From: Actinomycetes bacterium
Lineage (GTDB): Bacteria > Actinomycetota > Acidimicrobiia > Acidimicrobiales > RAAP-2
DNA: 8,894 nucleotides
Reading direction: 5' to 3'
Assembly (NCBI GenBank): GCA_021787255.1
Contig: JAJYMD010000102.1
Location: forward strand, 1-8,894
Within the stretch, counting starts at the first letter, position 1, and the number at the start of each line of letters is the position of its first letter. This document shows positions 1 to 6,765 of the stretch, piece by piece. Below the pieces are notes generated by a model that was not told the DNA's origin, ran no database searches, and saw only the letters and a program-made list of their open reading frames with translations. The translations under genes were made by a program, and so were the position numbers.

Positions 1-195
1 GACAGCGCCTGGGTGGCCGACGTGCCCGACCTGCCTTACTGCTCCGCTACGGGTGATACTCCCCACGAGGCCGTCGCCGAGGTCGAGACGGCCATCGGAA
101 CGTGGTTTGAAGCGGCTCAATCGAGCGGTCGCTCGACCCCAGTTCCCTCGGCCAGGTTTGCTCACGCCCGAGGCTCGACTCGAGCAGCGGTTTGA
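1..195 (+). CDS. hicB: HicB-family antitoxin, 3' part (5' end outside window)
   Basis: Reading frame 1 is open from the first base to a TGA at 193-195 and gives 64 residues beginning DSAWVADVPDLPYCSATG. The pattern W/YVA-x-VPDLPxC-x-A-x-GDTPxEAxAxVxxAIxxWxEAA is typical of the partial RNase-H-like fold of HicB antitoxins. By family knowledge HicB neutralises the HicA mRNA interferase, often encoded just upstream; that side is cut off here, so the pairing is not shown. After the conserved helix (IGTWFEAAQSSG, about residues 31-42) there is only a short Arg/Ser/Ala-rich tail of about 20 residues. This looks like the short HicB form without a C-terminal helix-turn-helix or ribbon-helix-helix domain. 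The internal GTG at 13 is not a likely start, because homologous sequence continues upstream of it. It could also be a stand-alone HicB-like protein without a toxin. Confidence 0.8.
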   Translation, partial: DSAWVADVPDLPYCSATGDTPHEAVAEVETAIGTWFEAAQSSGRSTPVPSARFAHARGSTRAAV

Positions 196-214
196 GCTGG
201 CCGAGCAGGCCAGC
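196..214 (+). terminator. Hairpin directly after hicB stop, possible terminator
   Basis: GCTGGCC (196-202) and GGCCAGC (208-214) form a perfect 7-bp inverted repeat around a 5-nt loop, starting at the base after the hicB TGA. No T-tract follows, so an intrinsic terminator of the classic type is not shown. Tractless hairpins placed like this are common in high-GC bacteria. The position between two convergent genes supports a 3'-end role. Confidence 0.45.
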
Positions 215-256
215 CGCGATCGAAGAGCGACAATGCGGGACCACTCGTCCCCTGGT

Positions 257-272
257 ATGCACATATGCACAT
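257..272. repeat. Tandem 8-bp direct repeat in an AT-rich island
   Basis: ATGCACAT occurs twice back to back (257-264 and 265-272). It is conspicuously A/T-rich against the surrounding sequence and lies in the 114-bp gap between two convergent 3' ends. No gene start is adjacent, so a promoter or operator role is not obvious. It may be a protein-binding site or chance. Confidence 0.4.
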
Positions 273-309
273 CAGCGGGAAGACGCGCGCCGGGCTCGAG
301 ACGGCGCGC

Positions 310-1197
310 TCACACGGCCGCGCGTGCCCACCACCGCCCGCCGGTCCCTCCCACCTCGACACGGATGCCGTAGCACTTCGACACGATCGGACCGGTGAGG
401 ACTTCCTCCAGCGGTCCGGCTGCGACGACGCGGCCGTCGGCCAGGAGCAGCCCGTGGGTGAACCCGGCGGGCACCTCTTCGAGGTGGTGGGTCACGAGCA
501 CCATCGCCGGCACGCTCGAGTCCGAGGCGAGCGATCCCATCCGAGTGACCAGGCGCTCGCGTGCCGCGAGGTCCAGACCGGCAGCGGGCTCGTCGAGCAG
601 GACGAGCTCAGCGCCGCCCATCAGTGAACGCGCGATCAGCACCTGCTGGCGCTCTCCTTCGGAGAGCACGCCGAACGGCGTGCCGGAAAGCGCCGGTGCG
701 CCTGGCCCGATGACGCGACGAAGGACGCGGTCGGCCGCGGCCCAGTCCTCTTCGGCGTAGCGTCGCCTGATCGGGAGCAGCGCAGCGTCCCGGCCGGTCA
801 CGACGACTTCGCGCGCAGTCAGGAACGGGCGCAGCATGCGCACTGTGGCGGCGCTCACCAGCGAGATCCTGGCGCGCAGCGCGCGAAGGTCGCTTCGTCC
901 GAAATGCTCACCGAGGACCGACACCGCTCCCCGGCTCGGCAGGAGGCGGGCGCCGGCGACCTGGAGGAGCGTCGTTTTGCCCGAGCCGTTGGGTCCGAGC
1001 ACGACCCAGCGATCATTCGGGCCGACGCTCCAGTCGAGCGCGTCGAGGATCACCCGTCTCTGGCGGACGACCGAAACCGCCGTGAAGGAGATGGTCGGGA
1101 CGGGTCGTCTCGAGGGGTCCGCGATCAGTTGGGGACCCCGCGACGACTCGGATCGTCGGTCAGGCGTTGCTGATGCCACCGTGGTCCTGCTGCTCAT
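310..1197 (-). CDS. ABC transporter ATP-binding protein, ModF/YlmA-like
   Basis: This is a 295-residue single nucleotide-binding domain with no membrane segment. Visible motifs are Walker A GPNGSGKT (68-75), the ABC signature LSEGERQQ (178-185), Walker B LVLLDEP (198-204), the D-loop GLD (207-209) and the switch His in LVTHH (234-238). The Q-loop position reads ISLVSAAT, so the usual Gln is Ser. EEVPAGFTH followed by LLLADGRVVAAGPL near the C-terminus, and the phrase SEGERQQVLIARSLM, match the ModF/YlmA-type ATPases (COG1119), which often occur without a cognate permease. None is encoded next to it here. The substrate is unknown, and a regulatory or soluble role is possible. The ATG at 1197 has only a poor ribosome site. 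A GTG at 1179 (residue 7) has AGGA five bases upstream and is a credible alternative start. The first 30 residues are low-complexity and lie outside the fold. The gene is in the same direction as the GH76-like gene, 128 bp downstream of it. Confidence 0.88.
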   Translation of the reverse strand: MSSRTTVASATPDRRSESSRGPQLIADPSRRPVPTISFTAVSVVRQRRVILDALDWSVGPNDRWVVLGPNGSGKTTLLQVAGARLLPSRGAVSVLGEHFGRSDLRALRARISLVSAATVRMLRPFLTAREVVVTGRDAALLPIRRRYAEEDWAAADRVLRRVIGPGAPALSGTPFGVLSEGERQQVLIARSLMGGAELVLLDEPAAGLDLAARERLVTRMGSLASDSSVPAMVLVTHHLEEVPAGFTHGLLLADGRVVAAGPLEEVLTGPIVSKCYGIRVEVGGTGGRWWARAAV

Positions 1198-1219
1198 CTT
1201 CGCGAGTCTGCCCCGGGGC

Positions 1220-1234
1220 TGGGTGGAGCACCCA
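1220..1234 (-). other. Small inverted repeat between GH76-like and ABC genes
   Basis: TGGGTG (1220-1225) and CACCCA (1229-1234) are a perfect 6-bp inverted repeat with a GAG spacer. They lie in the 128-bp gap between the stop of the GH76-like gene and the start of the ABC ATPase gene. On the minus strand this could be a weak terminator for the former or a 5'-leader hairpin of the latter. There is no T-tract. The rest of the gap shows nothing I can assign, and I found no tRNA in it. Confidence 0.25.
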
Positions 1235-1325
1235 ATTCCTCGCCCGATCCTGGTCGCCAGCGCCGCGCAGCCCGGGTTTCCACAGGTGCGCAGTCAGGCG
1301 GTGGGCGCCGATCCTCCGAGCCAGG

Positions 1326-2486
1326 CTAGGCGTGCGGCTCTGCACCCGCCAAGAGCGCGTCGATCTGCACGCGCGGCCCCATTCGGTCGAGACGCGAGCC
1401 GCGACCTTGAAGCACGATGGTGCGCCGGTCGTGCTCCTCCTCCCACAGCAGGTCGTCGTATGCCCGCGCCAGAGCCCGTCCAGCAGCTCTCGGTGTGCCG
1501 TCGTCGGCGTCCAGACTGTCCGGATCCGGTGCCGAGATGGTGCCGGGGGAGGCGCCGGGGGGCAGCAGGAACAGGTTGCGGAAGAAGATCGCATTTGCAG
1601 CGGGCCCGCTCCTGCAGAGGTCGTCCAGCCCGAAGCGCCCGAGGCTCGCCGAGGCGGTGGTTCGAGCGTCCGCAAGGAAGCCAGGGTCGCCGGTGGCGTC
1701 GGCGAGCAGGAGACCGGCTCCGATCATGGCTCCCTGGTTGTGGCTCCAAAGGTCGGCGACGACGGTGCCGTCCGGATGGATCCGGTCGGCGTACAGACCG
1801 TCGTCGCGTCCCAAGGCGGAACGGGTCCAGCGGTAGATGCTGATCGAATGCTCCAAGGCGGCCAGGTCGCCGGTCAGCCGGTGCACGAGCGCGCCGAGCG
1901 CGGCGGCGGGGCCGTTGGTGCAAGTGGTCCGGGACGTGCCGGCAGGATCAATGCTCCAGCGGATCCCGCCAGGGGCAGCCCACGTGTCGTCGGTAGACCA
2001 TCCGGTGACGACGAATCGGAAGAGCCGCTCGGCGAGGGGAAGCGACACCGCGTCGTGGCACAGCTCCTGGTGGCGCACGAGGGCGAGGCCCAGCCAGGCG
2101 TTGTCCCCGTAGCAGACGCCTCCAGCGCGGCGGAGCGAGGGGACGACGCTCGAGTGGAACCCGACCGGACCCTGACCGGTGAGGGCGGCTGGGCCGGCGC
2201 GGTGATAGGTGGAGAGGGCGTCGAACAGCAGCGGCAGGACGTCGCGCACGCCAGCGCGGTCGGGCAGGGAGGCGAGGGTGCACAACGCCGACCAGGTGTT
2301 GGCGAACGGGCGCAGGTGCTCGTACGTGCGGCCCAACCACCAGTTCCGCCAACCGAACACTTTGCGCCGCGCACTGTAGAAGCGGTCGGCCATGACCGTT
2401 TCGAAGGCGACGTCGGCCCGGTTTGCTCGGACGCGACGGTCATCTGGTGTCGAGCTGTTCCACGAGCTGCCGTGCAGGGCGGTCAT
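1326..2486 (-). CDS. Glycoside hydrolase family 76-like protein (alpha-1,6-mannanase fold)
   Basis: The 386-residue product has the (alpha/alpha)6-barrel sequence pattern of GH76: GWRNWW (45-50), then GDNAWLGLALVR (127-138), then GGIRWSIDP (173-181) with CTNGPAAALGALV shortly after it, and WSHNQGAMIGAGLLLADATGD further on. GH76 enzymes hydrolyse alpha-1,6-mannan backbones. In characterised members two adjacent Asp residues are catalytic, in a motif resembling DDNAWLGLAL. Here the first is Gly (G127, codon GGG) and only D128 remains, so activity or specificity may differ. No signal peptide or membrane segment is visible, so the protein looks cytoplasmic, unlike secreted mannanases. The ATG at 2486 is chosen because the coding pattern begins soon after (residue 20 onward); no good ribosome site is seen. 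An ATG at 2393 (residue 32) would cut into the conserved N-terminal helix. Divergent from the oxidoreductase gene. Confidence 0.75.
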   Translation of the reverse strand: MTALHGSSWNSSTPDDRRVRANRADVAFETVMADRFYSARRKVFGWRNWWLGRTYEHLRPFANTWSALCTLASLPDRAGVRDVLPLLFDALSTYHRAGPAALTGQGPVGFHSSVVPSLRRAGGVCYGDNAWLGLALVRHQELCHDAVSLPLAERLFRFVVTGWSTDDTWAAPGGIRWSIDPAGTSRTTCTNGPAAALGALVHRLTGDLAALEHSISIYRWTRSALGRDDGLYADRIHPDGTVVADLWSHNQGAMIGAGLLLADATGDPGFLADARTTASASLGRFGLDDLCRSGPAANAIFFRNLFLLPPGASPGTISAPDPDSLDADDGTPRAAGRALARAYDDLLWEEEHDRRTIVLQGRGSRLDRMGPRVQIDALLAGAEPHA

Positions 2487-2564
2487 TCGAGAAGGTCGGG
2501 CCACCGTGCAGATGCGGATCCCCCGACCGCGGCGGTCGCGCCGCCCTCCATGCCCGCCGCGGCG

Positions 2565-2589
2565 TCCACCGCGACGCCACGGCGGTGGA
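2565..2589. promoter_or_regulatory. Inverted repeat in the divergent intergenic region
   Basis: TCCACCGC (2565-2572) and GCGGTGGA (2582-2589) form a perfect 8-bp dyad with a 9-bp spacer. It lies in the 180-bp gap between the divergent GH76-like and oxidoreductase genes, about 78 bp upstream of the oxidoreductase start. The placement would fit an operator, but no -10/-35 pair is clear in this GC-rich gap and dyads arise easily by chance at this composition. Confidence 0.3.
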
Positions 2590-2654
2590 GATCTGCCGCC
2601 GACGTGTGGCTGCAGTGTGTGCGGCCGTGTACCGTGCCGCGGGGCGAGACGGCC

Positions 2655-2662
2655 GAAGGGAG
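2655..2662 (+). promoter_or_regulatory. Ribosome binding site of the oxidoreductase gene
   Basis: The purine run GAAGGGAG ends four bases before the ATG at 2667. It fixes this start inside a much longer upstream open frame, which is otherwise a shadow of the opposite-strand gene. Confidence 0.7.
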
Positions 2663-2666
2663 CACG

Positions 2667-3635
2667 ATGCGGGCAGCCGTGTACAGACGGACGGGCGCCA
2701 GTGACGTCTTGGCGGTCGAGGAGATCCCCACGCCCGACCCGGGCCCTGGGGAGGTGCGTGTTCGCATCACGAGCTCGGGCGTCAACCCGACCGACTGGAA
2801 GACTCGATCCGGGATGACCGGCGGCAAACCTCCCTGGCCCCAGGTGCCGCACCAGGACGGCGCCGGAGTCATCGACGCCGTGGGCGAGGGCGTCGATGAC
2901 CATCGTGTCGGTGAGCGGGTGTGGGTGTACCTGGCGGCGTTCGACAACCGCTGGGGCACGGCTGCAGAGTACAGCGTGGTTCCTGCCGGGCGAGCGGTCC
3001 CCCTCCCCGAGGGGGCGCCGGACGAGCTGGGCGCCTGCCTCGGGGTCCCGGCGGTCACGGCCGCCCATTGCCTGGGCGGCTGTCCCGAGCGGCTCCGCGG
3101 CGCCGTCGTGCTGGTCACCGGAGGAGCCGGGGCGGTCGGGCACTTCGCCGTGGAGCTGGCCAAGCACGCCGGTGCCAGGGTCGTCACGACCGTCAGCTCG
3201 CCCGAGAAGGCCAAGCTCGCCGAGGCCGCCGGTGCCGACCTCGTCGTCGACTACCACAAGCCTGGTTTCATCGACGATGTGCGGTCCTTCTCGCCTACGG
3301 TCGACCGCGTCGTGGAGGTGGCGCTCGGCGCCAACCTGGAGCTCGACCTCGCGTTGTGCCACGCCGGCACCGAGATCGTGACGTACGCGACCGAGACCCG
3401 CGACCCCGTCCTGCCGACGCGGCGTCTCATGACCGCCAACGCGACGATCCACTACGTCCTCCTCTACGGCGTGCCAGGACCCCAGCTGGCCGACGCCGTG
3501 AGCTGGGTCGACCGTGCGCTCCGGGACGGGGCACTGTCAGTGCTCCCCCTCCACCGGTTCTCCCTCGACGACGTGGCGGCCGCCCAGGACGCGGTCGAAC
3601 GCGGCGTTGTCGGCAAGGTGCTGGTCGTTCCTTGA
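2667..3635 (+). CDS. NADPH:quinone oxidoreductase-like MDR protein
   Basis: The 322-residue product is a medium-chain dehydrogenase/reductase of the zinc-free quinone oxidoreductase type. The N-terminal GroES-like domain has GPGEVRVRI followed by GVNPTDWKTRSG (38-49) and the substrate-domain phrase PHQDGAGVIDAVGEGV (61-76). The Rossmann domain has the nucleotide-binding loop VTGGAGAVG (150-158), then AKHAGARVVTTVSS and GADLVVDY. The Ser in VSS after the second strand fits an NADPH-preferring enzyme. The catalytic and structural zinc ligands of alcohol dehydrogenases are absent, and the C-terminal GVVGKVLVVP is typical of the QOR group. Likely role: cytosolic NADPH-dependent reduction of quinones or enones; the real substrate cannot be told. 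Length is normal for the family. Start set by the ATG with GAAGGGAG upstream. It appears monocistronic, with 142 bp before the next plus-strand gene. Confidence 0.9.
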   Translation: MRAAVYRRTGASDVLAVEEIPTPDPGPGEVRVRITSSGVNPTDWKTRSGMTGGKPPWPQVPHQDGAGVIDAVGEGVDDHRVGERVWVYLAAFDNRWGTAAEYSVVPAGRAVPLPEGAPDELGACLGVPAVTAAHCLGGCPERLRGAVVLVTGGAGAVGHFAVELAKHAGARVVTTVSSPEKAKLAEAAGADLVVDYHKPGFIDDVRSFSPTVDRVVEVALGANLELDLALCHAGTEIVTYATETRDPVLPTRRLMTANATIHYVLLYGVPGPQLADAVSWVDRALRDGALSVLPLHRFSLDDVAAAQDAVERGVVGKVLVVP

Positions 3636-3777
3636 CTCCGGGCCGGTCGACTTGCGCCGAGATGCCGCCGAGCTGCCGAGCCGAAGGGAGGTGGGGTGAG
3701 GTGGAGGTCCCGCGGCCGGCTGGACAGCTGCCGGACGGGTGCGCCACACTCCGCCGAACGGGTGAGCTGGTCGGGTC

Positions 3778-4371
3778 GTGCGGGTCATGAACGTCGTCGT
3801 GAGCAACGTGAAAGGCGGGGTGGGCAAGACCACCACGGCCGTGTACCTCGCGGCGTCGGCCGTCGAGCGCGGCTTGCAGCCCGTGCTGCTGGTCGATGCC
3901 GATCGGCAGGCGTCGTCCGCGGAGTGGCTCGAAGCCCGTCCCATCGAGGGGGTGGAGCTCGAGGAGGCTCCCTCGGAGCGGACGGTCGCAAGGGCGATGG
4001 AGCGCCACGAGGGCTTCGCAGTGGTTGACACGCCGCCAGGGGACGAGCGGGTCGTGCGAGCGGCGGTCGAGCGTGCAGACGCGGTCGTGATCCCGACTCG
4101 TGCGGGCGGCATCGAGTTCACCCGCGTGGTCGCAACCGTCGAGATGGTGCCGCCGGAGACTCCCTACGGGATCGTGATCTGCGCCGCGCGTCTCGGTACG
4201 AACGACCTCGGTCAGACCATCGCGTGGTGGGAGGCCGAACGGGTTCCGATCTGGGGGGTCGTCCCCGAGCGCGTCGCGATCGCGAGCGGCCCCGAGGGGC
4301 GGCTCAGCCGTGAGGGCATCGAGGTCTACTCCGACGTGCTTCGGCGCGCGCTTCGGCGGCGGCCGCGCTGA
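3778..4371 (+). CDS. Orphan ParA-family (MinD/ParA) ATPase
   Basis: The product has 197 residues. The deviant Walker A motif KGGVGKTTT (12-20) carries the signature Lys12 and the P-loop Lys17. The Walker A' strand is LLVDADRQAS (37-46) and Walker B is AVVDTPPG (81-88). These are the hallmarks of ParA/MinD ATPases that dimerise on ATP and position plasmids, chromosomes or protein complexes. The protein is short, without the N-terminal helix-turn-helix of large plasmid ParAs, and no parB-like gene or obvious parS repeats lie nearby. It is therefore best called an orphan small ParA; the cargo is unknown. The GTG at 3778 has GGTGAG 11 bases upstream. The ATG at 3787 would give the more usual short N-terminus before the P-loop but lacks a ribosome site. 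The 142-bp gap upstream holds a purine-rich stretch and a weak 5-bp dyad (3716-3734), and no assigned feature. Confidence 0.88.
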   Translation: MRVMNVVVSNVKGGVGKTTTAVYLAASAVERGLQPVLLVDADRQASSAEWLEARPIEGVELEEAPSERTVARAMERHEGFAVVDTPPGDERVVRAAVERADAVVIPTRAGGIEFTRVVATVEMVPPETPYGIVICAARLGTNDLGQTIAWWEAERVPIWGVVPERVAIASGPEGRLSREGIEVYSDVLRRALRRRPR

Positions 4372-4394
4372 CCAAGGCCACGCGGCCGCCGCCG
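4354..4394. terminator. Perfect 14-bp inverted repeat between convergent parA-like and selA genes
   Basis: The arm at 4354-4367 (CGGCGGCGGCCGCG) is exactly complementary to 4381-4394 (CGCGGCCGCCGCCG) across a 13-nt loop. After one mismatch three more pairs extend the stem (4350-4352 with 4396-4398). It covers the last codons of the parA-like gene and the 34-bp gap before the selA stop at 4406, so it can fold at the 3' end of both transcripts. No T-tract is present on either side. A bidirectional tractless terminator or mRNA 3'-end stabiliser is the likeliest role. Confidence 0.6.
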
Positions 4395-4405
4395 CAGCCC
4401 GACGC

Positions 4406-5725
4406 TCAGCCGGGCATCGTGGAGAGCGCGGCCCTCGCAGCATCCGCGACCAGCGCGTCGTCTGCCGGGTCGACCGTGCGCAGGTCGAGGATCGTCCTGC
4501 CGCCGTGCACGCGCGCGATGACGGGGACCTCGGCGAGGCGCAGCGCCGCGGTGCGGTCGCCGGGAAGGGCCAGACCTGCCGAGTCGATCTCAAGGCCTGG
4601 CAGCGTCCCGCCTCCGGGGACTGACCGGCAGCGCACCACCTCGCCGACGCCGGCCGCCTCGGCGCGCGCGAGGAGGTCGTCGAGGGTCAGCCGGGCCATC
4701 CGCCAGAACGCGATCGCGTCGCCGTCGCGGCGCAGATAGGCGAGGGCCGTGTCCTGGAGGATCTCGAGGACGAGCCCGCCGGGCCGTAGCGCACGGGCCA
4801 GGGGGTGGCGAGCGCACGCCTGCACGAGGTCGCGCCGCCCGGCGATGACCCCCGCCTGCGGTCCCCCGAGCAGCTTGTCCGCCGAGAAGGTGACGAGCGC
4901 GGCGCCCTGCTCGAGCGCCTGACGAGCCGCCGGCTCGCCACGGAGCCACGACGGGGGTCCGTCGCGCAGCCACGGGGTCGTCTCGTCGAGGAGGCCCGAG
5001 CCGATGTCGAAGACGACCGGCGGTCCCAGCGTCGCGAGCTCGCGGACGGCGACGTCTTGGGTGAAGCCCACCATCTGGTAATTGGAGCGGTGGACCTTCA
5101 AGACGACCCCGATACCGTCTGGATCGTCCTGGACGACCTCTTGGTAGTCGGCGAGGCGCGTCCGGTTCGTGGTCCCGACCTCGACGAGAGCCGCGCCCGA
5201 GGCCGCCAGCACCTCGGGGATCCGGAAGCCGCCACCGATCTCGACCAGCTCGCCGCGGCTCACCGGGACCCGGGTGCCCGCGGCGAGCGCGCTCAGCGCG
5301 AGCAGCACCGCGGACGCGCCGTTGTTCACGACGAGCGCCGCCTGCGCACCGGCGGCGAGCGCGAGCAGTCGTGCGGCGTGGTCGCTCCTCGATCCCCTGC
5401 GGCCGGTCTCGAGGTCGAGCTCGACGTTCGCGTATCGAGCGGGCTCGCCTCTGCGGGCGATCCCGACCGGGGCTCGGCCGAGGTTCGTGTGGAGCAGCAC
5501 TCCGGTCGCGTTGATCACCGGCCGCAGCAGGGTCCTCGCGATCCGCTCGGCGCGTGTTCTCGTGGTGCTGGGATCGCCCGCCGCGATCGCCTGGCGTGCC
5601 GCGTCGACGAGCACGGGGTGGGGGAGACCGGTTGTGGCCATCGAGCGTGCGAGGGCGTCGACGGAGGGAGGACGCGCTGGCCTGGCCGCCATGGCGCGCT
5701 CGGGGTCGGGGGTCGGCCCGGTCAC
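4406..5725 (-). CDS. selA: L-seryl-tRNA(Sec) selenium transferase
   Basis: SelA is a PLP enzyme that converts Ser-tRNA(Sec) to Sec-tRNA(Sec) with selenophosphate in the cytoplasm. From the GTG start it has 439 residues, slightly shorter than the usual 460-470. The N-terminal tRNA-binding segment is visible as PPSVDALARSM (19-29). The catalytic fold follows, with INATGVLLHTNLGRAP (71-86), the phosphate-binding region NNGASAVLLAL (134-144), ISRGE-like VSRGELVEIGGGFRIPEV (155-172), GTTNRT (184-189), KVHRSNYQ (210-217), the PLP-pyridine Asp in VFDIGSGLL (D240), and the Schiff-base Lys in FSADKLLGGPQAG (K284). The GTG at 5725 overlaps the selD stop by four bases (GTGA), implying translational coupling. 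An ATG at 5692 (residue 12) is a possible alternative that keeps all conserved parts. It is the last gene of the alaX-selB-selD-selA unit, facing the parA-like gene. Confidence 0.95.
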   Translation of the reverse strand: MTGPTPDPERAMAARPARPPSVDALARSMATTGLPHPVLVDAARQAIAAGDPSTTRTRAERIARTLLRPVINATGVLLHTNLGRAPVGIARRGEPARYANVELDLETGRRGSRSDHAARLLALAAGAQAALVVNNGASAVLLALSALAAGTRVPVSRGELVEIGGGFRIPEVLAASGAALVEVGTTNRTRLADYQEVVQDDPDGIGVVLKVHRSNYQMVGFTQDVAVRELATLGPPVVFDIGSGLLDETTPWLRDGPPSWLRGEPAARQALEQGAALVTFSADKLLGGPQAGVIAGRRDLVQACARHPLARALRPGGLVLEILQDTALAYLRRDGDAIAFWRMARLTLDDLLARAEAAGVGEVVRCRSVPGGGTLPGLEIDSAGLALPGDRTAALRLAEVPVIARVHGGRTILDLRTVDPADDALVADAARAALSTMPG

Positions 5726-6765
5726 CCCAGGACCACTCGCGCCGCGCCGGCGGCCACCTCGCCGACTGGGACGAACCCCGCGTCGGCGAGGTCGGCGACG
5801 GCGGCGACGTCCACCGTCGCAAGCAGGCCTCCAGAGGTCTGCGGGTCGAAGGCGATCGCCTCGCGCGCGGCTGTGGTCGTCGACTCGACGTGGCCCGAGA
5901 GGTGCTCGCGGTTCCGCCGGTCGCCGCCGGTTCGCACCCCGCGAGCCGCGGCGTCCAGCGCACCGGGGTACAGCGGAAGGGCTCGAGCGTCGAGGACGAG
6001 CGAGACGCCCGAGCGTTCCGCGACTTCCCAGCCATGACCGCAGAGGCCGTACCCGGTGACGTCGGTGACGGCCCCGACAGCGGTGCCGAGCGCCTGCAGC
6101 GCGGCAGAAGCCCGCCGGTTGAGCGCGCGCATTCCGGCGACGGCGGCCCTCCGGTCGTCCTCTCCTCCACCCTGGAGCACGATCCCAGTCCCGAGCGGCT
6201 TGGAGAGGACGACCGCCTGGCCGGCACGGGCTGCTCGCTTGGTGAGGATGCGGTCCGGGTGCACGAGCCCTTGGACAGCGAGACCGAAGACGGGCTCGTT
6301 CGAGCGGATCGTGTGGCCTCCGGCCACGACGCCACCGGCCTCTGCGACCACGCCGGCCGCGGACGACAGGACGGCGTCGATCACCTGGTCGGGAAGGTGC
6401 TCGGGGAAGGCGGCGATGTTGAGCGCGAGCACGACCCGCCCGCCCATGGCGAACACGTCGCTGCACGCGTTCGCCGCCGCGATCGCGCCGTAGTCCGCAG
6501 GTTCGGCGACCATCGGCGGAAAGAAGTCGGTCGTGGACACGAGCGCGAGGTCGTCGTGCAGCGCGAGCACGGCCGCGTCGTCGAACGCGTCGAGCCCGAC
6601 CAGCAGCGAGCGGTCGGCCGACTGCGAGGCGAGCGTGGCGAGCAGCCTGTCGAGCGGCCCAGCGCCCCACTTCGCCGCGCAGCCTCCGCAGGTGGTCCAC
6701 TGGGCAAGCCCGACCGCCTGGGTCGACCCGGCGGGCTCTGGCTGCTTCAGCGCATGCTTCTTCAC
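5722..6765 (-). CDS. selD: Selenide, water dikinase (selenophosphate synthetase)
   Basis: SelD makes selenophosphate from selenide and ATP (giving AMP and phosphate), the selenium donor for SelA. The 347-residue length is normal. The N-terminal active-site loop reads TTCGGCAAKWG. Aligned to the family, the catalytic Cys is C29 (TGC, so this SelD is not itself a selenoprotein) and the essential Lys is K32. The second Cys seen in E. coli-type GCGCK loops is Ala here, and C26 lies three residues upstream. Metal/ATP residues are present as AFDDAAVL (60-67) and VSTTDFFPP (76-84). AAANACSDVFAMGG, VAGGHTIRS, TDVTGYGLCGHG and DPQTSGGLL all match the AIRS/PurM-like family. The start is a GTG that overlaps the selB stop as GTGA, with GAAGGAAG six bases upstream. 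The selA start overlaps its stop in the same way. Confidence 0.96.
   Translation of the reverse strand: MKKHALKQPEPAGSTQAVGLAQWTTCGGCAAKWGAGPLDRLLATLASQSADRSLLVGLDAFDDAAVLALHDDLALVSTTDFFPPMVAEPADYGAIAAANACSDVFAMGGRVVLALNIAAFPEHLPDQVIDAVLSSAAGVVAEAGGVVAGGHTIRSNEPVFGLAVQGLVHPDRILTKRAARAGQAVVLSKPLGTGIVLQGGGEDDRRAAVAGMRALNRRASAALQALGTAVGAVTDVTGYGLCGHGWEVAERSGVSLVLDARALPLYPGALDAAARGVRTGGDRRNREHLSGHVESTTTAAREAIAFDPQTSGGLLATVDVAAVADLADAGFVPVGEVAAGAARVVLG

Noticed and set aside
1198..1325. Possible selC (tRNA-Sec) in the gaps at 1198-1325, 2487-2666 or 3636-3777
   Set aside because: No GGTTCGAATCC-like T-arm with a matching long acceptor stem was found in any of these gaps.
1167..2666. Long plus-strand open frame running upstream of the oxidoreductase into the GH76-like gene
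   Set aside because: It is antisense to a recognisable GH76-type protein. Its translation is Gly/Val/Ala/Arg-rich with no domain, and the ribosome site and family alignment put the true start at 2667.
2487..3452. Minus-strand extension of the GH76-like frame opposite the oxidoreductase
   Set aside because: The extension is the mirror of a well-conserved MDR gene. Its translation has no family features, and the GH76-like pattern begins only near 2430.
3716..3734. CCGGC/GCCGG dyad upstream of the parA-like gene
   Set aside because: Only five pairs around a 9-nt loop. This is expected by chance at this base composition, so it is not listed as a feature.
3633..3777. Possible UGA readthrough (selenocysteine) at the oxidoreductase stop, suggested by the nearby sel operon
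   Set aside because: The protein already ends with the usual QOR C-terminus. The downstream frame is Arg-rich with no homology pattern, and no convincing SECIS hairpin follows the TGA.
3427..4593. Minus-strand open frame opposite the parA-like gene
   Set aside because: It runs through the antisense of the ParA P-loop and the terminator hairpin into selA in another frame, with no recognisable domain.
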